Shown here: positions 1-4,185 of the stretch, one piece after another
Layout of the letters: each line of letters opens with the position of its first letter
How positions within the stretch are numbered: the first letter of the stretch is position 1
Assembly: GCA_022572525.1 (NCBI GenBank)
Contig: JACZVS010000008.1
Coordinates: forward strand, 1 to 10,716
Source of the DNA: Nanobdellota archaeon
GTDB taxonomy: Archaea; Nanobdellota; Nanobdellia; Pacearchaeales; UBA12030
DNA length: 10,716 nucleotides
Reading direction: 5' to 3'
Notes under the pieces: generated by a model
Seen by the model: the letters and a program-made list of their open reading frames with translations, nothing else
Databases searched by the model: none
What the model was told of the DNA's origin: nothing
Translations under genes and position numbers: made by a program

Positions 1-2013
1 CCCGGTATCCTCAGTTTCTTGATTTAAATTGTACAAGTGGTTCCATTCCATAATCGCGTCATTGCTCTGGTGGAAAATAGCCTGCCTCGGAAGATCATAT
101 ATTGTATTATTTGAAATTAATATTCCGACTGTTCTATGCTTTATTCCTACCTGTGATTTAACTAAATTGGCCGTTCTATAAATTTCATTATTAGTTATTT
201 TGTGATTAGCAGAAACCAGGTTTTTGAAATGCCACCCATCATCAGTCCTATTCATTCCATGGACTGACGTAAAAAAACCGTTCATAATTGTTACCCCAGA
301 ACCAGCTATATCGCGAATAATATTATTATCAATTAAGATGTTCTCAAATGATTCGTCCATGCCGATGTCTGTAATAGCCCTTATTCCTTCCCCCCACACA
401 AAAGGAGTTTCATATACTGGGTATGTTGAATTGTTCTCGTTAGTTCCAATTTGATAAATTTCAGAATCCCTGACAGTAATATCGTGAGAATTTCTGATTT
501 GAATTCCCTCTCTCAAAAATCCTTTTATCTTAAATCCTATAAATTCTATATTTGATCCTCCCCAAACGTAGAACGCCCTATTCCCAGAAGGAACTGTAAT
601 TGTAATCTTATCTCCTGATTGATATGAAGATGGAGGATAAATAAAAAGCTTAAAGGTAGCTTTTTCATAAAACCATTCTCCAGGAGCGTCGAGAACTTGT
701 TTGATATGTTGAACATAAAAACGGTTACCCTTAAAAACATCATAGGTTGCTCCAGTACCCCAACTTGAAACCTCTAAAATTCCTTTGCCCGAATTAACAC
801 TTTGAAGTTGAATATGGCCATTCCAATAATTAAGCCCAGTGAAAATAACTAATTGTGAATTATCCATAACCCAATTACTTGAATCAACAAAATCGCTGGA
901 TTCAAAATAGATAAATTTATCACCCAAATTACTTGGCCCGTTTGTAATAATAAAAGATCCTTGCCAAGGATCTAAATTAGTAAAATCGGGTTCAACACTA
1001 TTAGGGTATCTTGCAGGTTCAAGCAGTTCTTCATTCCAATACAAAACTAATTGCCCGTTTACGAAAACAGGGGGATCTGAAATTGGAACAGTAGTTTCAA
1101 GTATTGGACTTGGAAATTCTAAAGAATCAACAAAACCAGTTATTTTAGTACTTCCATCTAAAATTACTTCCTCTCCAGGAAAACTTCTCCAAATTACCCT
1201 ATACACTCCCTTTCCAGAGTCTAAATCATCTAAAAAAATACGGTTCGGTAATTCGTAAGTTCCTCCTCTTACACTCACGACAATATTAGAACTCATTCCA
1301 GGAATATTTGTACGGACAGCTGTCTGTGCTTCTCCAAGAGTTTTGAATGGAGAACCAATACTACCATCATTTGCATCATCACCATTAGTTGCCACATAAT
1401 AAATAATTGTTTCATCACATGCATCTCCTATTCCATTATCGTCGCTATCTATTTGATCTGGATTTGGAGTAAATTTACAATTATCTACAGAATCCGGAAT
1501 TCCATCTCCATCCGAATCTGTCGGAGCAGTACATCTTTTTAACCTCTTAATCTTTCTTGTTACTGTAGGGCATTCAATCTTTGATGCTTTTGATTCTATT
1601 ACTGGGTAAACTTCAATTCCTTCAACATTCTCCCCTAATTGTTGAAGCATTTCTTGATCAATAATGTAAGTAAAAGTTCTCTGCTCTCCAAAATCAACAT
1701 TCCATCCAGTATCTACTGTAATTTTCTCTCCTCTACCAGAATCTAAAACCAATTTCCAACCAACCACTCTAGGTTCATTAGAAGAACTTCCTATTCTGTC
1801 AATAGAAACATGTATTTCATAATTCTGATCGTTGGAAATGCCACAAGAAGAACTACTATCTACAAGAAAAGTTACTTCAGTACAAATTGTTTTCACATCT
1901 GGACCATCTATGAGAGTAAAAACCATCGCATAAATCACTAATCCTGCTGCAATTGTAATGGCAATTAAGATAACTGCGGCAATTAATGGAGAAATCCCTT
2001 TTTTTCCTAACAT
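1..2013 (-). CDS. Pilin-anchored surface protein with TSP3 repeat and right-handed beta-helix (GH141-like) domain, 3' partial
   Basis: Reading leftward from the ATG at 2013, the frame stays open for all 671 codons to the window edge, so the C-terminus is missing. Residues 1-36 form a class III (type IV pilin-like) signal: MLGKKG, a predicted cleavage after Gly6, then ISPLIAAVILIAITIAAG as the hydrophobic helix. The mature protein should stay membrane- or pilus-anchored and face outward. Residues about 45-165 are a beta-rich region with no family I recognise. Residues 166-201 are a thrombospondin type 3 Ca-binding repeat (DSDGDGIPDS...DNC...GDACDE). From about 204 comes a parallel beta-helix: YYVATNGDDANDGS, SVRGGTYELP, DDLDSGKG, FPGEEVILDG, VFVNGQ and PARYPN, then coils of the SNIEFIGFKIKG type, and NLNQETEDTG at the edge. 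This motif order resembles pectate-lyase-like and GH141-like enzymes, so polysaccharide binding or cleavage outside the cell is plausible but unproven. GAGGG at 2025-2021, 7 nt before ATG, supports the start. Confidence 0.88.
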   Translation of the reverse strand, partial: MLGKKGISPLIAAVILIAITIAAGLVIYAMVFTLIDGPDVKTICTEVTFLVDSSSSCGISNDQNYEIHVSIDRIGSSSNEPRVVGWKLVLDSGRGEKITVDTGWNVDFGEQRTFTYIIDQEMLQQLGENVEGIEVYPVIESKASKIECPTVTRKIKRLKRCTAPTDSDGDGIPDSVDNCKFTPNPDQIDSDDNGIGDACDETIIYYVATNGDDANDGSIGSPFKTLGEAQTAVRTNIPGMSSNIVVSVRGGTYELPNRIFLDDLDSGKGVYRVIWRSFPGEEVILDGSTKITGFVDSLEFPSPILETTVPISDPPVFVNGQLVLYWNEELLEPARYPNSVEPDFTNLDPWQGSFIITNGPSNLGDKFIYFESSDFVDSSNWVMDNSQLVIFTGLNYWNGHIQLQSVNSGKGILEVSSWGTGATYDVFKGNRFYVQHIKQVLDAPGEWFYEKATFKLFIYPPSSYQSGDKITITVPSGNRAFYVWGGSNIEFIGFKIKGFLREGIQIRNSHDITVRDSEIYQIGTNENNSTYPVYETPFVWGEGIRAITDIGMDESFENILIDNNIIRDIAGSGVTIMNGFFTSVHGMNRTDDGWHFKNLVSANHKITNNEIYRTANLVKSQVGIKHRTVGILISNNTIYDLPRQAIFHQSNDAIMEWNHLYNLNQETEDTG

Positions 2014-2020
2014 TCAGCAA

Positions 2021-2025
2021 CCCTC
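2021..2025 (-). promoter_or_regulatory. Shine-Dalgarno site of the beta-helix protein gene
   Basis: GAGGG on the minus strand lies 7 nt before the ATG at 2013. It fixes the start so that the pilin-like signal peptide is the true N-terminus. Confidence 0.6.
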
Positions 2026-2051
2026 TTTTATGTTGTGTATTATAGTAGATT

Positions 2052-2060
2052 CTTAAAACT
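2052..2060 (-). promoter_or_regulatory. Possible TATA element for the beta-helix protein gene
   Basis: The minus strand reads CTAAAG followed by TTTTAAGA about 43 nt before the ATG. This would give a start site about 15 nt before ATG, leaving room for the GAGGG site. A weaker alternative, TATAATA, lies about 28 nt upstream of the ATG. Assigned by pattern only. Confidence 0.35.
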
Positions 2061-2080
2061 TTAGATTTAATGTACGGACT

Positions 2081-2100
2081 TTGGAAGGAATCGACCCTCA
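2081..2100 (-). repeat. Degenerate copy of the tRNA-Thr 3' end (T-arm remnant)
   Basis: On the minus strand this 20-nt stretch matches 18 of 21 aligned columns of the T-arm and start of the 3' acceptor of the intact tRNA-Thr (2361-2381), in the same orientation. It differs by one substitution, one missing T-loop base and one edge mismatch. No D-arm, anticodon arm or matching 5' acceptor lies upstream, so it is not a working tRNA. It could be an old attachment-site scar, a tRNA gene relic, or chance. Confidence 0.45.
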
Positions 2101-2111
2101 TAGCAATAAGG

Positions 2112-2132
2112 GAAAGAAATTTAAATTTAAAA
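2112..2132 (+). promoter_or_regulatory. BRE/TATA promoter of the 62-aa protein gene
   Basis: The plus strand reads GAAAGAAA followed by TTTAAATTTAAAA, a good archaeal BRE plus TATA element with the TATA at about 2120-2127. Transcription should start near 2150, giving a leader of about 14 nt that contains the GGAGGTG ribosome binding site. Confidence 0.55.
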
Positions 2133-2153
2133 TGTTTCTTTAACATAGATTAG

Positions 2154-2160
2154 GGAGGTG
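2154..2160 (+). promoter_or_regulatory. Shine-Dalgarno site deciding the start of the 62-aa protein
   Basis: GGAGGTG is a near-perfect ribosome binding site. The GTG inside it (2158) could be read as a start, but the ATG at 2164 is correctly spaced from GGAGG (5 nt) and is preferred. Confidence 0.75.
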
Positions 2161-2163
2161 AAA

Positions 2164-2352
2164 ATGGGAGAACACTTAACTGAAGATAAGAAGTTCAAGA
2201 GCGATAAGTATGATTGGTGTAAGGTTGGTTTTTTTGCGCTGAAGTTTACTGATCCGATTGCTCAAGAGGCAATCTTGTTGTATGCTGAGAAGACTGAAGA
2301 TAAAGAACTGGCAGGAGATTTGAAGGCAGCTATTGAAGCTGTTAGAGGTTAA
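2164..2352 (+). CDS. Small conserved-looking protein of unknown function, 62 aa
   Basis: This is the only convincing plus-strand gene in the window. It has its own TATA element and a strong GGAGGTG site. The product is soluble and mostly helical, with no signal peptide or membrane segment. It has a DKYDWCKVGFFALKFTDP core at residues 15-32, then a helical QEAILLYAEK segment and a charged C-terminal helix ending in AVRG. I have an uncertain memory of similar short proteins with a DKY-WC-x-GF-LKF-DP core in uncultivated archaea and candidate-phylum bacteria, but know of no assigned function. One cysteine only, so a zinc site would need a partner or dimer. The stop codon lies 3 bp from the 3' end of the convergent tRNA-Thr gene, so any run-on transcript is antisense to that tRNA. 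Confidence 0.8.
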   Translation: MGEHLTEDKKFKSDKYDWCKVGFFALKFTDPIAQEAILLYAEKTEDKELAGDLKAAIEAVRG

Positions 2353-2355
2353 TCA

Positions 2356-2428
2356 AGCCTCTGGAGGGAATCGAACCCTCAACCTCTGCTTTACGAGAGC
2401 AGTGCTCTTCCAGTTGAGCTACAGAGGC
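2356..2428 (-). tRNA. tRNA-Thr (anticodon CGU, decodes ACG)
   Basis: A full 73-nt cloverleaf can be folded. The acceptor GCCTCTG pairs with CAGAGGC. The D-arm is GCTC-AACTGGAA-GAGC. The anticodon arm is CTGCT-CTCGTAA-AGCAG, with CGU at plus positions 2393-2395. The variable loop is short and the T-arm is GAGGG-TTCGATT-CCCTC. The discriminator is U73, as in many archaeal tRNA-Thr. CCA is not encoded and no intron is present. The 5' end at 2428 follows immediately after the adenylate kinase TGA (2431-2429), so the tRNA is probably cut from the adk transcript by RNase P. Confidence 0.97.
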
Positions 2429-3052
2429 TCACTTTATCTTATCTAGGGTAACGCAAATCTCTTCAAAAACTTTTTCTGGAGAGCCTTTTCCACTGACTTC
2501 TTTAAGAATTCCTTTCTTTCTATACATTTCTATGATTGCTTTTGTTTCGTTCTCGTAAAGAGAAATTCTTTTCTTTATCACTTCTTCTTTGTCATCATCT
2601 CTTTGTGAAAGTTTGCCTTTGCATTTGTCGCAGATTCCTGGTTGCTTTGGCTTTCTCGTGAGGATGTTAAAGATTTCTCCACAATCGCTACAAGTTCTCC
2701 TTGTTGAGAGCCTTTTTATTGCAGTCTCATCTGATATTTCAATTAGGAAAGCAAGATTTATCATTACATATTCTAATGCTTCTGCTTGTTCCAAGTTTCT
2801 TGGGTATCCGTCAAGAACAAACCCTTTCTCATCTTTAATTTTATCAAGAGTAACTTTTATCGTTATTTTGTTTGGAGGAAATGTTCCTTGATCAATTATT
2901 TCCTTTACTTTCTTTCCAAGTTCTGAATTCTCTTTTGAAATTTCTCTTAGCAGATCTCCTGAAGCAATATGAGGAATTTTGTATTTCTCTGCTATAAGTT
3001 TGCCTATGGTTCCTTTCCCACTTCCTTGTTTGCCGAATAAGATAATTTTCAT
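2429..3052 (-). CDS. adk: Adenylate kinase with zinc-binding lid, 207 aa
   Basis: Converts ATP plus AMP to two ADP in the cytoplasm, keeping adenylates balanced. Visible motifs are the P-loop GKQGSGKGT (residues 7-15), the AMP-binding SGDLLR (31-36), DGYPRN (81-86), and a lid with two Cys pairs, CSDC (121-124) and CDKC (141-144), that should hold one zinc. QRDDDKEEV follows the lid. Length is normal for long-lid adenylate kinases of bacterial type, unlike the shorter trimeric enzyme of methanogens. I chose the ATG at 3052 because the P-loop then begins at residue 7. The in-frame GTG at 3109 would add 19 basic residues that overlap the upstream gene and are not part of the fold. The ATG overlaps the stop of the zinc-ribbon gene (ATGA, 3052-3049), suggesting coupled translation. 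Confidence 0.95.
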   Translation of the reverse strand: MKIILFGKQGSGKGTIGKLIAEKYKIPHIASGDLLREISKENSELGKKVKEIIDQGTFPPNKITIKVTLDKIKDEKGFVLDGYPRNLEQAEALEYVMINLAFLIEISDETAIKRLSTRRTCSDCGEIFNILTRKPKQPGICDKCKGKLSQRDDDKEEVIKKRISLYENETKAIIEMYRKKGILKEVSGKGSPEKVFEEICVTLDKIK

Positions 3053-3201
3053 TCTTCTTTTTCCTCTTCCTTTTTGGTGGAGCTTTTTTCTAAAAAGGTC
3101 CTTTGGCACTCTGTGCAGTAAGGCTGGCCCTTTATGTAAGTGCCCTTAATTTTACCCAGAAAAGCTTCTTCTATTTCTTTATTGCAGTTAGTGCATTTCA
3201 T
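3049..3201 (-). CDS. Tiny zinc-ribbon protein, 50 aa, coupled to adk
   Basis: A 50-codon frame encodes MKCTNCNKEIEEAFLGKIKG at the start, then PYCTEC and an acidic-basic tail ending KKEEEKEE. The two Cys pairs (C3/C6 and C29/C32) make a minimal zinc ribbon. Its stop TGA overlaps the adenylate kinase ATG by four bases, which is strong evidence that it is translated and co-transcribed with adk. There is no Shine-Dalgarno site. A TATA-like element sits about 27 bp upstream, so a leaderless mRNA is likely. Role unknown: a nucleic-acid-binding or protein-binding zinc finger is the natural guess, and the adk link is from position only. Confidence 0.8.
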   Translation of the reverse strand: MKCTNCNKEIEEAFLGKIKGTYIKGQPYCTECQRTFLEKSSTKKEEEKEE

Positions 3202-3224
3202 TTTACGCTAGAAAGAAGAGAGGG

Positions 3225-3238
3225 AATTAAAATCTTTA
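3225..3238 (-). promoter_or_regulatory. Leaderless promoter for zinc ribbon-adk-tRNA-Thr
   Basis: The minus strand reads CTAAAGA then TTTTAATT just after the stop codon of the regulator gene. The TATA centre is about 27 bp from the ATG at 3201, which places transcription start at or next to the start codon and fits the absence of a ribosome binding site. Confidence 0.5.
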
Positions 3239-3240
3239 GG

Positions 3241-4062
3241 TTACTTCAAGGCAACCTTACTCAAAGGAGTAGCAGTCTTCCATGTGTTCTCAAACATTCT
3301 CTCTAACGCGGAAGAGAAAAAATCTGTGTTAAGCCAAACTCCAACATCATAATTAGGATGGACTTTTGTATCATCCAAAACCATAAACATAAGCTGCCTT
3401 CCATCTATGATTGTGAATCTTGACCTTGGAGAGTTAAAATGTCTTACTTCTGCAAATTTTGCGAAATCTTTTGCAATTTTTATATTCTTCTTTGTAATTG
3501 GAGCTGCAACTCTTATCTTCACCCCTCTTTTCTTTGCTTTTTGCAGAGATGCTTTGAGAGCTTCGAGCTTTCTGTCAAGGCCTTCTTCCGTTGTTACAAT
3601 TGTTATGGTATCTTCTGCTTGTCTTACAAGACTGTCAAGATGATTGTATAAGTTGTACCTTCCTCTTAATGCTCCACTGAAATCTGATGGTTCAACATAT
3701 TTTATTCCTTGTTGATATAGAGTTGAAAGTTCTTTCAACATGTCAGTTCCTTTCAGTTTCTCCAGTCTGTCTACTCTATCTTTAGCATCTCTATGAACAT
3801 TTTTCTTTGATCTCTCAACAACTTCTACTGGCTTAAGTGCAATAAATTTTATTGGCTTTCCCAATTTCAGAATAATAAATCCTCTTTTCTCCAAGCTTTC
3901 AAGAATATCATAAGTTCTACTTCTTGGAACATTTCCGATGTCGCTTAACTCCCCTGCGGTTGAAACTCCCCTGCTAAGCAAGGCAGTCCAAATTCTTACT
4001 TCGTAAAGATTGAGATTGAAAATTCTTCGCAGCTGACTTAAAAGTTCTTCTTTAACAATCAT
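3241..4062 (-). CDS. TrmB-family transcriptional regulator, 273 aa
   Basis: A winged helix-turn-helix occupies about residues 12-75 (LNLYEVRIWTALLSRGVST, with recognition helix PRSRTYDILESLEKRGFI). Charged helices at 80-115 probably dimerise the protein. The C-terminal alpha/beta region at about 128-265 (TITIVTT, GVKIRVAAPI, RSRFTIIDGR, DVGVWLNT) looks like the phospholipase-D-like fold found in TrmB-type regulators. Classic TrmB proteins sense sugars and control transport or central metabolism. Here no sugar operon is adjacent, so ligand and targets cannot be told. The neighbours are ileS upstream and the zinc ribbon-adk unit downstream, all on one strand. There is no Shine-Dalgarno site, but a strong TATA lies 26 bp before ATG, so the main mRNA is probably leaderless. 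A second TATA further up could add a longer transcript. Confidence 0.9.
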   Translation of the reverse strand: MIVKEELLSQLRRIFNLNLYEVRIWTALLSRGVSTAGELSDIGNVPRSRTYDILESLEKRGFIILKLGKPIKFIALKPVEVVERSKKNVHRDAKDRVDRLEKLKGTDMLKELSTLYQQGIKYVEPSDFSGALRGRYNLYNHLDSLVRQAEDTITIVTTEEGLDRKLEALKASLQKAKKRGVKIRVAAPITKKNIKIAKDFAKFAEVRHFNSPRSRFTIIDGRQLMFMVLDDTKVHPNYDVGVWLNTDFFSSALERMFENTWKTATPLSKVALK

Positions 4063-4083
4063 TTTTGGAATAGGGTCGATAAA

Positions 4084-4098
4084 TATTTAAACCTTTCT
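4084..4098 (-). promoter_or_regulatory. Proximal leaderless promoter of the TrmB-like gene
   Basis: The minus strand reads GAGAAAGG then TTTAAATA, a textbook BRE plus TATA. The TATA centre is about 26 bp from the ATG at 4062, so the mRNA should begin at the start codon. Confidence 0.65.
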
Positions 4099-4145
4099 CA
4101 GCTTTTGCTCCTCTTTTGTGACCTTAAATTTTTATTCCTTTATAG

Positions 4146-4160
4146 TTTATATACCTTTCT
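4146..4160 (-). promoter_or_regulatory. Distal TATA element upstream of the TrmB-like gene
   Basis: The minus strand reads AGAAAGG then TATATAAA, closely matching the proximal element about 62 bp downstream. It would start an RNA near 4123, giving the regulator a leader of about 60 nt or making a separate short RNA. No small ORF with a ribosome binding site is visible in that leader. Confidence 0.45.
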
Positions 4161-4185
4161 ATGTTGCAATGTATCTTACACTTTA

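Larger units (their letters stand above)
4063..4185. other. Intergenic region between ileS and the TrmB-like gene
   Basis: These 123 bp contain the two TATA elements of the regulator gene. I see no hairpin-plus-U terminator for ileS on the minus strand, so ileS transcripts may run into the regulator gene. Confidence 0.5.

Noticed and set aside
1877..2146. Minus-strand 89-codon frame across the promoter and pilin-like start
   Set aside because: It covers the same DNA as the signal peptide region in another frame, has no domain sense and no ribosome site.
2158..2160. GTG as start of the small plus-strand gene
   Set aside because: It lies inside the GGAGGTG ribosome site; ATG 2164 is correctly spaced.
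2075..2160. A second complete tRNA on the minus strand ending near 2075
   Set aside because: Only a T-arm-like piece is present. The T-loop lacks a base and no anticodon arm or pairing 5' acceptor lies upstream.
3053..3109. Longer adenylate kinase start at GTG 3109
   Set aside because: The extra 19 residues are another-frame reading of the zinc-ribbon gene tail. The ATG at 3052 gives the standard N-terminus.
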